Notes: generated from the sequence alone by a model not told the origin. Shown: positions 8,082-17,269, numbered from the stretch's first letter. The stretch is DNA of 64,000 nucleotides from Roseburia_D yibonii (GCF_014297335.1 NZ_JACOQH010000004.1:1-64000); one strand, 5' to 3'. Translations and numbers: made by a program.

Positions 8082-8393
8082 TTATTTCAAAAGTTCCAGA
8101 ACCTCTTCTTTGGTCTGTACACCGATCGCTTTATTCTGAAAAACACCGTTTTTCATTACAACTAACGTCGGGATGCTCATAATCTGGTATTTTAATGCCA
8201 GTGCCGCTTCTTCATCCACATTTACCTTGCCGACTTTTACTCTGCCTTCGAGTTCGTCCGCCAGTTCATCCACAACCGGTGACATCATCTTGCACGGTCC
8301 GCACCATTCTGCCCAGAAGTCAAGCAAAACCGGGATGTCACACGCCAGTACTTCTTTTTCAAAATTGTCGTTTGTGATCGTTACAACTGCCAT
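8082..8393 (-). CDS. trxA: Thioredoxin
   Basis: 103 residues. The active site is WCGPCK (Cys31 and Cys34) in an FWAEWCGPCK context, and the cis-Pro motif SIPTLVV is present. It is a cytoplasmic dithiol-disulfide reductant for ribonucleotide reductase and oxidised proteins. The start has AAAGGAGG upstream. It lies between prfC and a strong terminator. Confidence 0.96.
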   Translation of the reverse strand: MAVVTITNDNFEKEVLACDIPVLLDFWAEWCGPCKMMSPVVDELADELEGRVKVGKVNVDEEAALALKYQIMSIPTLVVMKNGVFQNKAIGVQTKEEVLELLK

Positions 8394-8414
8394 ATTTTTT
8401 CCTCCTTTGATCTT

Positions 8415-10007
8415 CTACTGCGCTGTTCCGAATTCAGACAGTTCAAGTCCTTCGTTTCTGTCCAGTGTCATGCCGACACTCCATGCGTTTACAAACAGTA
8501 ACAGCGGATTGCCTTTCATATCCATGATCTTTTTCATATCGGATGTTCCGGTCAGGCGATCCATATCGATATCGCTGTTTTTGATCCACCGGATATGCTC
8601 ATACGGCAGATTTTCCAGACGGATCTCAACATTGTACTCACTCTCCAGACGGAATTTCAAAACGTCAAACTGCAGTACACCTACCACGCCGACGATGATC
8701 TCTTCCATACCGCCCTTATATTCCTGAAAGATCTGGATTGCACCTTCCTGCGCGATCTGGGTCACACCTTTTACGAACTGCTTACGCTTCATGGAATCTA
8801 CCAGACGCACCCTTGCAAAATGCTCCGGCGCAAACGTTGGAATCCCCTCAAACGCAAATTTTTCCTTTGCGGTGGTCAGTGTATCTCCGATTGAAAAAAT
8901 ACCCGGATCAAACACACCAATGATATCACCGGCATATGCCTCTTCAATGATCTTTCGCTCATCTGCCATCAGCTGCTGCGGCTGGGAAAGCTTGATCGTC
9001 TTTCCACCCTGGATATGTTTTACTTCCATGCCTGCCGTAAATTTTCCGGAACAGATACGCATAAAGGCTACCCTGTCTCTGTGATTCTTATTCATGTTCG
9101 CCTGAATTTTAAATACAAATGCCGAAAAATCCTCCGAGAACGGATCGATCTCCCCGATATCCGCCTTACGCGGCAGTGGAGAATACGTCATCTGCAAAAA
9201 GTGCTTTAAAAAAGTTTCCACACCAAAATTTGTAAGTGCGGAGCCAAAAAACACCGGAGAAAGTTCTCCCTTTGATACCTTGTCCATATCAAATTCGGCG
9301 GAAGCCCCATCCAAGAGTTCCACTTCCTCCAGAAGCTGTTCTTTATACTCGGTTCCGATCTCCGCCTCTAACGCCGGATCATCGATCGCGATCTCTTTCT
9401 CAAGTCCCTCTTTGGTACCCTTTAAGGTATCTGAGAAAGTCATAACCTTTTTGGTATTCCGGTCGTATACACCTTTAAAATTTTTACCGGAACCGATCGG
9501 CCAGTTCACCGGACATGTAGCGATCCCAAGCTCCTTTTCGATCTCGTCTAAAAGATCAAACGTATCGTTGGCATCACGGTCCATTTTGTTGATGAACGTA
9601 AAGATCGGAATATGCCGCATGACACAGACTTTGAACAGCTTTCTTGTCTGCGCCTCCACACCTTTGGATGCATCGATGACCATGACTGCGGAATCCGCCG
9701 CCATCAGCGTACGATAAGTGTCCTCCGAGAAATCCTGATGTCCCGGTGTATCCAGGATATTGATGCAGTATCCGCCGTAGTTAAACTGCAGTACCGATGA
9801 GGTAACGGAAATACCTCTTTGCTTTTCGATCTCCATCCAGTCAGACACCGCATGTCTTGCAGTTGCCTTTCCTTTTACGGAACCCGCAAGATTGATCGCT
9901 CCTCCGTAGAGCAGAAACTTCTCTGTCAGTGTCGTTTTACCGGCATCCGGGTGTGATATAATTGCAAAAGTTCTTCTTTTTTCTATTTCTTTTCTCAAAT
10001 CAGCCAA
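8415..10007 (-). CDS. prfC: Peptide chain release factor 3
   Basis: 530 residues. A translational GTPase with G1 ISHPDAGKTTLTEKFLL, the switch region RGISVTSSVLQF, G3 DTPGHQDFSEDTYRTL and G4 NKMDRD, followed by domain II and the RF3 C-terminal domain (YEHIRWIKN). It recycles RF1/RF2 from the ribosome after termination. The start codon appears to be TTG at 10007, with GGGAGG about 8 bases upstream; I see no better ATG. The gene lies 38 bases downstream of deoB, so co-transcription is possible. Confidence 0.95.
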   Translation of the reverse strand: MADLRKEIEKRRTFAIISHPDAGKTTLTEKFLLYGGAINLAGSVKGKATARHAVSDWMEIEKQRGISVTSSVLQFNYGGYCINILDTPGHQDFSEDTYRTLMAADSAVMVIDASKGVEAQTRKLFKVCVMRHIPIFTFINKMDRDANDTFDLLDEIEKELGIATCPVNWPIGSGKNFKGVYDRNTKKVMTFSDTLKGTKEGLEKEIAIDDPALEAEIGTEYKEQLLEEVELLDGASAEFDMDKVSKGELSPVFFGSALTNFGVETFLKHFLQMTYSPLPRKADIGEIDPFSEDFSAFVFKIQANMNKNHRDRVAFMRICSGKFTAGMEVKHIQGGKTIKLSQPQQLMADERKIIEEAYAGDIIGVFDPGIFSIGDTLTTAKEKFAFEGIPTFAPEHFARVRLVDSMKRKQFVKGVTQIAQEGAIQIFQEYKGGMEEIIVGVVGVLQFDVLKFRLESEYNVEIRLENLPYEHIRWIKNSDIDMDRLTGTSDMKKIMDMKGNPLLLFVNAWSVGMTLDRNEGLELSEFGTAQ

Positions 10008-10045
10008 AGGATTATCCTCCCATTCTTTCCATAAACTTCTTAAGT

Positions 10046-11218
10046 TTATAATACCGTATCCGTATTGTCAAGAATGGAAGTTCCCTCGATCTTTGATGGA
10101 ATGCCAAAATAGGAAAGCACGGTCGCCCCGATATCACCGAATCCTTTTCTGGTTCCGTAATTGATTCCCGCCTTAATCTGCTTTCCGTACAGGATGAGCG
10201 GCACATATTCTCTCGAATGGTCTGTGGACGGCGTAGACGGATCACAGCCATGATCCGCTGTGATCATAAGGATATCCTCATCCTGCATTTTTTCCAAGAT
10301 GCGTGGCAGCTGCTCGTCAAAATAAGTCAGCGCTTTCGCATAGCCGTCCACATCATTCCGGTGTCCGTAAAGCATATCATAGTCCACCAGATTGATAAAA
10401 CAAAGTCCGTTAAAATCACGATCCATCCATTTTATGGTCTTCTCAATGCCGTCCGCGTTTCCGTCCGTGCGGATGAAATCCGTGATCCCCTTTCCCGCAA
10501 AGATATCATTGATCTTTCCGACCGCAAGCACATCATATCCCGCGTCCTTTAACTGATCGAGCATCGTAGTCTGCGGCGGAACCAGTGAAAAATCATGTCT
10601 TCTTGAAGTTCTTGTGAAGTTTCCCGGTGTTCCGACAAACGGTCTCGCAATGACTCTGCCGACTCCGTGTTTTCCATGTAAAATCTTTCTTGCGATCTCA
10701 CAGTAATGGTACAGGGTTTCCACCGGAACCACTTCCTCATGCGCCGCCACCTGAAAAACAGAATCCGCCGACGTATATACGATCAGTGCCCCTGTTTTCA
10801 TATGTTCTTCCCCATAATCCCGGATCACATCTGTTCCGGAATACGGTTTGTTACAGATCACTTTCCGTCCGGTTTCTTTTTCAAACTCCGCAATGATCTC
10901 CTCCGGAAATCCATCCGGATACGTTGGCATCGGCGACTTTGAAATGATGCCCGCGATCTCCCAGTGACCGGTCGTTGTATCTTTTCCTTTGGAAAGCTCC
11001 ATCATCCGCGCAAACGATGCCGCCGGATGTGCCTCTTTTTCTCCGATCTCTACGCCGTCTATATTAAAATATCCAAGTTTTCTCATATTTGGCATGGAAA
11101 AATACGGACTTTTCGATGCGGCAAGAAGTGTATTGCTTCCCTCATCTCCGTAATCCGCCGCATCCGGCATTTCACCGATTCCAACACTGTCCAAAACGAA
11201 TAAAAAAACTCTTTTCAT
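10046..11218 (-). CDS. deoB: Phosphopentomutase
   Basis: 390 residues. It interconverts ribose 1-phosphate and ribose 5-phosphate (or the deoxy forms), feeding nucleoside sugars into central metabolism. Alkaline-phosphatase-fold metal motifs are seen: VLDSVGIGEMPDA, the TTTGHWE segment (phosphothreonine), and ITADHGCDPSTPSTDHSREYVP. The ORF opens 21 codons further upstream, but the ATG at 11218 follows a good AGGAGG and gives the family N-terminus MKRVFLFVLDSVG. In Bacillus the gene (drm) sits beside xerD and punA; here both are in the window but not adjacent. Confidence 0.96.
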   Translation of the reverse strand: MKRVFLFVLDSVGIGEMPDAADYGDEGSNTLLAASKSPYFSMPNMRKLGYFNIDGVEIGEKEAHPAASFARMMELSKGKDTTTGHWEIAGIISKSPMPTYPDGFPEEIIAEFEKETGRKVICNKPYSGTDVIRDYGEEHMKTGALIVYTSADSVFQVAAHEEVVPVETLYHYCEIARKILHGKHGVGRVIARPFVGTPGNFTRTSRRHDFSLVPPQTTMLDQLKDAGYDVLAVGKINDIFAGKGITDFIRTDGNADGIEKTIKWMDRDFNGLCFINLVDYDMLYGHRNDVDGYAKALTYFDEQLPRILEKMQDEDILMITADHGCDPSTPSTDHSREYVPLILYGKQIKAGINYGTRKGFGDIGATVLSYFGIPSKIEGTSILDNTDTVL

Positions 11219-11252
11219 CTGTCTGTTCCTCCTGCTTTCTCTGGTTGTTTTC

Positions 11253-11281
11253 ATTATAAATTTATTTTTCCATTTATGCAA
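11253..11281 (-). promoter_or_regulatory. deoB: deoB promoter (sigma-A)
   Basis: TTGCAT (11276-11281), a 17-base spacer and TATAAT (11253-11258) on the minus strand. It begins directly after the spoIIIAH stop codon, so deoB can be expressed in growing cells independently of the sporulation operon. Confidence 0.8.
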
Positions 11282-11285
11282 CGTC

Positions 11286-12095
11286 TTATTCTGCGGTTTC
11301 TGTGCTGCCTGTGCTTTCCGTTCCTCCCGCTGCCCCGGTCTCCGTATCTGTCATCTGCTGATCTCCTGCCTGTTCTGTCGCCGTCTCCGTTCCGGTCACA
11401 TTTCCGTTACCGGTTCCGTCCGCAGTTTCCTGGATCGGGGTGATGATGATCTTTTCTGCCGCAACATTCGTCTTACGCTTTACGATATCTTCCACCTGCG
11501 CACGTTTCGCATCGGTGACTTCTCCCATGTTTAATACCACATCCGCGCTGTCATCGGTAATGCTTACGACCACATCGGTAAATCCCTTTGCCTCAAGTAA
11601 CATCTCCGCAGCGGCTTCCCGCTCTGCCACATCCGTCATTGCGATCATCTGATCCACTGCTGCCTGCTTTTGTGTCTCCGTGATATTGGCATTGTTGATG
11701 ACATCAAGCAAAGTTTCCTTATTCTGGGCACGCATCTGCTCACGGTTTAACTTCATCTCCACCGCAAAATCCACGGTTCCCGCACTGACATTTGAGCTTG
11801 TAAGCACCGCTTCTCCCGGATTTTCGATCGTACTCTCCCCGCTGTTTTCCGTCATTCCCGCATCTGCAGAGGTTTCCGCTGTTCCGTCTTCTGTATCGGT
11901 AAAAATATCCCCTGCCGCCAGTTCGAGATCTTCATCCGAAATCTCATAATCTTCTTCCAGTACCTCCGCGCTGGTCTGCGCCACCTCTTTGTCATCTTTT
12001 AAATTTCCGTTGGTATAACTGACGTATCCCGCTGCTGCGATCATAAGCGCCAGTGCTGTGATGATGATCTGATTTTTCTTAAAAATATTTTTCAC
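11286..12095 (-). CDS. spoIIIAH: Stage III sporulation protein AH
   Basis: 269 residues. A single N-terminal membrane segment (about 9-26, IIITALALMIAAAGYVSY) is followed by an acidic linker (about 38-95) and a C-terminal YscJ/FliF-like ring-building domain (DQMIAMTDVAEREAAAEMLL, then GFTDVVVSITDDSADVVLN). In Bacillus it is in the mother-cell membrane and pairs with forespore SpoIIQ to form the feeding-tube channel. The tail after about 230 is Thr/Gly/Glu-rich low-complexity sequence, longer than in Bacillus. The start overlaps the spoIIIAG stop by 4 bases. Confidence 0.9.
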   Translation of the reverse strand: MKNIFKKNQIIITALALMIAAAGYVSYTNGNLKDDKEVAQTSAEVLEEDYEISDEDLELAAGDIFTDTEDGTAETSADAGMTENSGESTIENPGEAVLTSSNVSAGTVDFAVEMKLNREQMRAQNKETLLDVINNANITETQKQAAVDQMIAMTDVAEREAAAEMLLEAKGFTDVVVSITDDSADVVLNMGEVTDAKRAQVEDIVKRKTNVAAEKIIITPIQETADGTGNGNVTGTETATEQAGDQQMTDTETGAAGGTESTGSTETAE

Positions 12096-12688
12096 TCTGC
12101 TGCCTCCTGCACACTCATCTTAACTACCTTTATCTTATGTGCATCCACATGGAATAATGCCAAAACGGCATCAGAAATATTCTGTTTTACCGCCGTACTG
12201 TCTCCGCCTTCCGCAAGTATCAAAACGCCTTCTACCGCCGGTCTGTTTTCCTTGCTCACAAACGGCTCATTGGTCTCCCGGTCCGCGTAAACAGTCGTCT
12301 CTTCCGACTGTAACTGGGTTTCTCTTCTTTTTAATGCTTCCTGCTCTGTCTCTTCGCTCACGGTGCTGCTGTCTGAACGGTCTTTTTCCACCACGCGTTC
12401 CCCGCTGTCTTTTAACGTGATCATGACTTTTACTTTTCCCACCCCTTCCATTTCTTCCAGCATCTGTGCAAGCTCTGTTTCCAACTGCCGCCGGTAATAA
12501 TCTGCCTTTGTTCCTCCGCTGTCAGTTGCCGCTGTCGTCACAGATTCTTCCCCCTTTCCGCTGTTCTTTTCATTTTTTTCACCGGACGGCAGTGCGACGA
12601 CGAGAAGCAGCGCGCCCGCTAAAACCGCGATCAGCCATTTGTTTTTATCCGCATTTTCTCCATGTTTCCAGTCAACGAATTTTTTCAT
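12092..12688 (-). CDS. spoIIIAG: Stage III sporulation protein AG
   Basis: 198 residues. One membrane segment (about 18-36, WLIAVLAGALLLVVALPSG), a short charged linker, and a ring-building domain (LETELAQMLEEMEGVGKVKV, then VEGVLILAEGGDSTAVKQNI). SpoIIIAG forms a large ring in the intermembrane space of the channel. The start is 11 bases after spoIIIAF. Confidence 0.93.
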   Translation of the reverse strand: MKKFVDWKHGENADKNKWLIAVLAGALLLVVALPSGEKNEKNSGKGEESVTTAATDSGGTKADYYRRQLETELAQMLEEMEGVGKVKVMITLKDSGERVVEKDRSDSSTVSEETEQEALKRRETQLQSEETTVYADRETNEPFVSKENRPAVEGVLILAEGGDSTAVKQNISDAVLALFHVDAHKIKVVKMSVQEAAE

Positions 12689-12699
12689 ATTATCTCCCT

Positions 12700-13200
12700 C
12701 TACTGCGTCAGAATCTCCACATGGGACTCATCGGTACGATAAAATAAAAACAGTGCCTCTTTAAAATCCGCAAGCGCTTTTGCATCTTCCTTTGGCTTTA
12801 CGCGAAGTGTGATCTGTCCGATCGCGTAATCCGCATCCAGGCTCACCCGCACCTCTTTCGTCTCATACCCATACTCGTCTGCCATGCTTTTGATATCTGC
12901 CCCGATCTCCTGCTCATACTGTTCTACATAATATTCATTCTGTAAATACTCCATATGCTCCATGTCTGTTTTCAGGTTTGAGAGTTCCTGCCAGAATTCA
13001 TCATAATGCACCATTTTCCCAAACGGGTCTTCCCCGTAAAACAGTTTCATGACCGGAAGCAGGATTGCCAGTACCAGCACCATCTCCATGAAAAAGCGGA
13101 TATATTTTTTGTATACATCCCGCGGGATAAAGTAAAGAAGCGCTGTCAGCAAGAAAAACAGCAATACGATGCCCCGCATCCACTCCAGCAGTTTTCCCAT
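12700..13200 (-). CDS. spoIIIAF: Stage III sporulation protein AF
   Basis: 166 residues with two N-terminal membrane segments (about 9-25 and 35-52), the usual SpoIIIAF layout, then a soluble domain with a ring-building fold (VRVSLDADYAIGQITLRVK). It is a component of the SpoIIIA channel in the mother-cell membrane. It lies 9 bases downstream of spoIIIAE. Confidence 0.9.
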   Translation of the reverse strand: MGKLLEWMRGIVLLFFLLTALLYFIPRDVYKKYIRFFMEMVLVLAILLPVMKLFYGEDPFGKMVHYDEFWQELSNLKTDMEHMEYLQNEYYVEQYEQEIGADIKSMADEYGYETKEVRVSLDADYAIGQITLRVKPKEDAKALADFKEALFLFYRTDESHVEILTQ

Positions 13201-13209
13201 AGTCCCTCC

Positions 13210-14388
13210 CTAATATATAAAGCTTGTCGATGCCGTCACCATGGCAATCGTAAGTAAAAACAACAGCACCGAAGTGAGCAGGATCTTTGCAAGCAGCACG
13301 CTCCCCCGGCACACCCCGTTCATGGTTTCCGCGATCCGCTTATCCGCAACCGGTTCCACAACCGCTGCCGACAGCTTATAAAAAAACGCCATCACTCCCA
13401 CTTTTAAAAGCGGGAACAGACAGATCCCGAACAAAAGAAGCATTGCCGCCACACCGACACTGTTTTTCACCAGGGTTCCCGCACTGACGATGATCTCGCT
13501 TACCGCCCGGACGGAACCGCCGATGCCGGGGATCGCGGATGCTGTTTTGGATACCATGCTGTTTTTAAACTTGTCCACTGCCGGCTGGATCAGCCCCTGT
13601 ATCACATTGAGCCCAACCACCACCGACATGATGAACTTTAAGGTGACACGCACCCCCTCTTCGATCAGTTCTGTCATTTTTTCAAACTTTTCCCCGTCAA
13701 GTAGTTCATTCATAAAGCAAAAAACGATCATGATCTGAACCAGTGGCAGCAGCACAGACAAAAGCAGCCACTGCACCAGATAGAGAATGATAAATGTCAG
13801 CTCATAAAAAGCCGCCGCCGTTGCCGTACCATTGGAAAACACCATTGACATGCCATACACCGGGATCAGGGTCCGCATAAATTCCACCGTGGTACCGATC
13901 GTCTCTTTGGTCAGATCGCTCATAACAAGAAACGACCGCATCAGCAAAACCGCAAGTACACTGTACACTAACACAAAACAAAGCTCTGAAATATAGCTGT
14001 TGTCAAAAACATCGGTAAAATTTTTTAAAATCCCAAACGCGATACTGATCACAAGTACCTGGACAAACAGCCCTTTCGTTTCCGCCAGTTCATAAAACAG
14101 CGTCTCTTTTAACCATGTGCCCACTTTTTCCGAGGAAATTCCTTCCTCCCCCTTTAAAATTCCAATCACCAGCGAGGAAAAACTGACATCGGAAAGGTTC
14201 TCCTGTTTATCTAAAAAATCCTGCACTTTTGAAGCGCCGATCCTCTGAAGCATGGACTCTGTGATCTGCTCTTCCTCAACATCCTGTCCGTCCGTCTCAG
14301 AAAAACTGTTTCCATAGACCACGGATGTCTTACCTCCCGCCACCGAAAGGAATAAAACAACAAGAACCGCCATGCCCCATTTTTTCAT
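13210..14388 (-). CDS. spoIIIAE: Stage III sporulation protein AE
   Basis: 392 residues with an N-terminal signal-like segment (MAVLVVLFLSVAGG), a soluble part, then multiple membrane segments from about residue 100 to the end. The long hydrophobic stretches and the SKTASAIPGIGGSVRAVSE segment match SpoIIIAE, thought to be the transmembrane core of the channel. The start overlaps the spoIIIAD stop (ATGA). Confidence 0.92.
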   Translation of the reverse strand: MKKWGMAVLVVLFLSVAGGKTSVVYGNSFSETDGQDVEEEQITESMLQRIGASKVQDFLDKQENLSDVSFSSLVIGILKGEEGISSEKVGTWLKETLFYELAETKGLFVQVLVISIAFGILKNFTDVFDNSYISELCFVLVYSVLAVLLMRSFLVMSDLTKETIGTTVEFMRTLIPVYGMSMVFSNGTATAAAFYELTFIILYLVQWLLLSVLLPLVQIMIVFCFMNELLDGEKFEKMTELIEEGVRVTLKFIMSVVVGLNVIQGLIQPAVDKFKNSMVSKTASAIPGIGGSVRAVSEIIVSAGTLVKNSVGVAAMLLLFGICLFPLLKVGVMAFFYKLSAAVVEPVADKRIAETMNGVCRGSVLLAKILLTSVLLFLLTIAMVTASTSFIY

Positions 14389-14768
14389 AAAAATTCTCCA
14401 ATCACATCCAGAAATGACATAAGCACCGGCATACTGATGACCAGGATCGACAACTTGGCAAACATCTCAATCTGCGCCGCAACCGCGCCGTATCCGGCAT
14501 CCTTACACAGGTGAACGGAGAATTCCGACACATAGGTGATCCCCACCATCTTTAAGATCAGCGCGAGGTATGTCCCATCCACCGGGAGCATCGCCTCAAG
14601 TGACTTCGCGTACTGGCACAGGATCTCTATTTTGGATATGATGTAAACAAAAATACAGATGCATACTGCCATGCTGACAAACAGACTGTACTCCGCCTTT
14701 TGCACTTTTAACGGGATCGCAAGCAATACCCCCACAATTCCCAGTACTCCTATCTTTAAAATATCCAT
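14385..14768 (-). CDS. spoIIIAD: Stage III sporulation protein AD
   Basis: 127 residues, strongly hydrophobic with about four membrane segments and the family segment YLALILKMVGITYVSEFSVH. Small membrane component of the SpoIIIA complex. Gap of 8 bases after spoIIIAC and a 4-base overlap with spoIIIAE. Confidence 0.92.
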   Translation of the reverse strand: MDILKIGVLGIVGVLLAIPLKVQKAEYSLFVSMAVCICIFVYIISKIEILCQYAKSLEAMLPVDGTYLALILKMVGITYVSEFSVHLCKDAGYGAVAAQIEMFAKLSILVISMPVLMSFLDVIGEFL

Positions 14769-14776
14769 TTCCCCAC

Positions 14777-14971
14777 CTACAAAACAAATAATGATTTCAT
14801 GGTTTCAAAAAGATCATAAATATATGGAATGATCCAGAATAAGACGATCATAAGACCTGCCAGACTGATGAGAAAGGCATGTTCCTCCCGCCCGCTGTGT
14901 TTTAACACCTGGCTCAGGACAGTGACCAATATTCCGACCGCCGCGATTTTAAAAATCAAATTTACACTCAT
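14777..14971 (-). CDS. spoIIIAC: Stage III sporulation protein AC
   Basis: 64 residues, the family size, with two membrane segments. The frame is open another 31 codons upstream into spoIIIAB, but that part is a shadow. The ATG at 14971 (MSVNLIFKIAAVGI) has AGGGAG upstream and gives the usual N-terminus. It is a small membrane partner of SpoIIIAD. Confidence 0.92.
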   Translation of the reverse strand: MSVNLIFKIAAVGILVTVLSQVLKHSGREEHAFLISLAGLMIVLFWIIPYIYDLFETMKSLFVL

Positions 14972-15009
14972 ATACACTCTCCCTGTTTCAATCCATCCTC
15001 CGGATATCC

Positions 15010-15528
15010 CTAGATCAGCAAAATGATCAGAAACAGCCCGCCCAGCACGCTGCCATACATACAAACTTTTCTTTTTCCGCCGATCGTTTTTTGTATCTCT
15101 GCGATCCTGTAGTCGATCTGCGCCTCATACAGCTCCAGTTCCCGTTTCTGCGATTCCATATCCGGCGCATCCAAAAAATGCCCGCTTTTTTGTATGATCT
15201 CTTCCTCTTCTCTGGAAAACAAAAATTTCCTGCTGCAGGACAAAAAGCTGTCCTCCCAGATCTCACTGCCCTTTGCCTCCTCGAACTTCTTCATCCGTGT
15301 GGCGATCATCTCCAATACCTGCCGGTATCCTTCCGAACGCTTTTTTGCAATGGTATCAAACGCTTCCGCCAGCGGCTTTCTGTAATGCTGTATCTCCCCA
15401 AGCAGCGCATACAATATCTCTTTGTACTCCACCAGCTCTTCCAGATGTCGTTTCATGTAGCACACACTGCTCACGCCATATCCGGTCATTCCGGCAAGAA
15501 TGAGCGTGCATCCGATCACCTTTAACAT
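15010..15528 (-). CDS. spoIIIAB: Stage III sporulation protein AB
   Basis: 172 residues with an N-terminal membrane segment (about 2-22), a helical cytoplasmic domain (FDTIAKKRSEGYRQVLEMIA) and a C-terminal membrane segment (YGSVLGGLFLIILLI). It resembles type II secretion F-type proteins in layout and is essential for the channel in Bacillus. It overlaps the spoIIIAA stop by 7 bases. Confidence 0.92.
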   Translation of the reverse strand: MLKVIGCTLILAGMTGYGVSSVCYMKRHLEELVEYKEILYALLGEIQHYRKPLAEAFDTIAKKRSEGYRQVLEMIATRMKKFEEAKGSEIWEDSFLSCSRKFLFSREEEEIIQKSGHFLDAPDMESQKRELELYEAQIDYRIAEIQKTIGGKRKVCMYGSVLGGLFLIILLI

Positions 15529-16475
15529 AGGCGGTTCCCGCTTCCATCAAAGATCTCAAAATACCGCTCCCTGTCCTCTTTTTTTCCAAGCCGTACCAGA
15601 CGTTCAAATACCATATCCTTTTTCCACCGCCTCAGGACACTTTTTTTCTCCAGTTCGTCCATATTTTCCGCATGCACGGTTCCTAGAATACAGCTTCCAC
15701 TGTAGAGTACCTTTTCCACCGCCTCAAAATCTTCCTCACACCCAAGCTCATCCACCGCGATCACCTGGGGTGCCATCGAACGGAGTACCATCTGCATGCC
15801 TTCTGCCTTGGTACAGCTATCCATGACATCGGTACGCATCCCGACATCGTTCTGCGGTATTCCAAGATGACATGCCGCGATCTCCGAGCGTTCATCCAGT
15901 ACACAGACCCTCAGTCCCTTTTTCCCGGCGCACCCGTCGGACAAAAGACGTACCGCATCCCTGAGATAGGTGGTCTTTCCCATTCCGGGCGGCGAAAAGA
16001 TCAGGGTATTGTAAATCTGATCCCCATGATACAGATACGGAACCAGCCCCGCTGCGCATCCTTTCCGCTCACGCGCAATACGGATATTCATGAAATTTAT
16101 GTAACGAAGCGTCCGTACTTTTCCATCTTCAAGCACGGTCTGCCCTGCCAGCCCGACACGATGCCCTCCTTCCAGCGTAATATATCCCCTCCGTATCTCT
16201 TCCTCAAATGCATAGAGGGAATAGCGGCTTAACAGCACCATCATCTGCGCCAGATCCTCTTTTTTTGCGACACACGCCAGACCGTGTTCTCTGGTCAGCT
16301 TTCCATGTTTCTCATCCAAAAAGTATTCCGTCTCTCCTGCCTGAAATAAAAACGGCTGTCCTGCTCTGACGCGTATTTCTTCCAGCGTTCCCATCTGCTC
16401 TAACGCCGGAAATATCCGGCGCACCGGTTCCGGAAATATTTTCTGTATCATCTCAAGCATGCGCTCTGCCCCCAT
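15522..16475 (-). CDS. spoIIIAA: Stage III sporulation protein AA, ATPase
   Basis: 317 residues. A secretion-type ATPase domain has Walker A (PPGMGKTTYL) and Walker B (VIAVDELGCEED); the N-terminal domain contains IRVRAGQPF. It probably powers assembly or transport by the SpoIIIA-SpoIIQ channel in the mother cell. First gene of the operon. The start is uncertain: the ATG at 16475 has a close, weak ribosome binding site, while the ATG at codon 6 has GGGGG 8 bases upstream. Confidence 0.93.
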   Translation of the reverse strand: MGAERMLEMIQKIFPEPVRRIFPALEQMGTLEEIRVRAGQPFLFQAGETEYFLDEKHGKLTREHGLACVAKKEDLAQMMVLLSRYSLYAFEEEIRRGYITLEGGHRVGLAGQTVLEDGKVRTLRYINFMNIRIARERKGCAAGLVPYLYHGDQIYNTLIFSPPGMGKTTYLRDAVRLLSDGCAGKKGLRVCVLDERSEIAACHLGIPQNDVGMRTDVMDSCTKAEGMQMVLRSMAPQVIAVDELGCEEDFEAVEKVLYSGSCILGTVHAENMDELEKKSVLRRWKKDMVFERLVRLGKKEDRERYFEIFDGSGNRLC

Positions 16476-16492
16476 TCTTCCGCTATTCTATG

Positions 16493-16522
16493 AAAAAAAG
16501 CCATGGGACAAACCGTCCCATG
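16493..16522 (-). terminator. mtnN: Terminator downstream of mtnN
   Basis: The arms CATGGGAC and GTCCCATG (16502-16522) form an 8-bp stem with a 5-base loop, followed on the minus strand by a T-run (A-run at 16493-16499). It lies between mtnN and spoIIIAA, and a candidate sporulation promoter overlaps its upstream edge. Confidence 0.85.
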
Positions 16523-16527
16523 ACTTA

Positions 16528-16555
16528 TATATATGTTTCCATTTCCAATATATGA
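16528..16555 (-). promoter_or_regulatory. spoIIIAA: Candidate sigma-E promoter of the spoIIIA operon
   Basis: TCATATA (16549-16555), 13 bases, CATATATA (16528-16535) on the minus strand. This resembles the Bacillus sigma-E consensus (KMATATT, 13-15 bases, CATACANT) with 6 of 7 and 6 of 8 matches. The expected start point falls at the foot of the mtnN terminator hairpin. Motif match by eye only. Confidence 0.45.
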
Positions 16556-16570
16556 CTTTGGTTTTTACTT

Positions 16571-17269
16571 TTACAGCTCCACGATAAATTCTTCCACGAG
16601 CTTTGCGCAGTGCTTTGCAGCTTCCCGCTCAAATGCCGGGTAATCCATCTCGGCAGAGTTATCTGCCTTGTCGGAAATCGCACGCAGGATCACAAACGGA
16701 ACCTGGTTCAGATACGCCGCCTGTCCGATCGCCGCGCCTTCCATCTCGGTACAGCTTGCGTGGAAATTGGACACGATCTTATCTTTTACCGCCTTGTCGC
16801 AGATAAACTGATCGCCGCTTACGATTCTGCCGGAAAATACTTTGATCTCCGTATTTACCTTTTCGCACACGCTCTTTGCAAGCGCAGCCATCTTCTCATC
16901 TGCCGGGAAACTTAAAGTTCCAAGCTGCGGCACCTCTCCAAGCTGATAGCCCATAACGGTTACATCCATGTCATGCTGGCACACATCTGTCGATACCACA
17001 ATATCTCCGATATCAATCTTCGCATCCAGGGAACCTGCCACGCCGGTGTTGATAATATGTGTGACCGCAAACAGATCGACGAGGATCTGTGTACAGATAC
17101 CAGCATTTACCTTTCCGATTCCGCTTCGCACGATCACCGCGTCCACACCATTTAATGTTCCCTCAAAAAATTCCATGCCGGCTTTTTTTGTGGTCTGTTT
17201 TACTTCCATCTTTGCCTTTAAAGTCTCCACTTCAAGTTCCATTGCCCCGATAATTCCGATTTTTTTCAT
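16571..17269 (-). CDS. mtnN: 5'-methylthioadenosine/S-adenosylhomocysteine nucleosidase
   Basis: 232 residues. It splits MTA and SAH to adenine and the thioribose. Phosphorylase-fold motifs are clear: IIGAMELEVETLK, GIGKVNAGICTQ, NTGVAGSLD, the catalytic Asp region ISDKADNSAEMDY and the ATEMEG-like CTEMEGAAIGQ. It sits downstream of rpsU, each with its own terminator. Together with the MTA/SAH deaminase at 21340 the window encodes two routes for the same by-products. Confidence 0.95.
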   Translation of the reverse strand: MKKIGIIGAMELEVETLKAKMEVKQTTKKAGMEFFEGTLNGVDAVIVRSGIGKVNAGICTQILVDLFAVTHIINTGVAGSLDAKIDIGDIVVSTDVCQHDMDVTVMGYQLGEVPQLGTLSFPADEKMAALAKSVCEKVNTEIKVFSGRIVSGDQFICDKAVKDKIVSNFHASCTEMEGAAIGQAAYLNQVPFVILRAISDKADNSAEMDYPAFEREAAKHCAKLVEEFIVEL

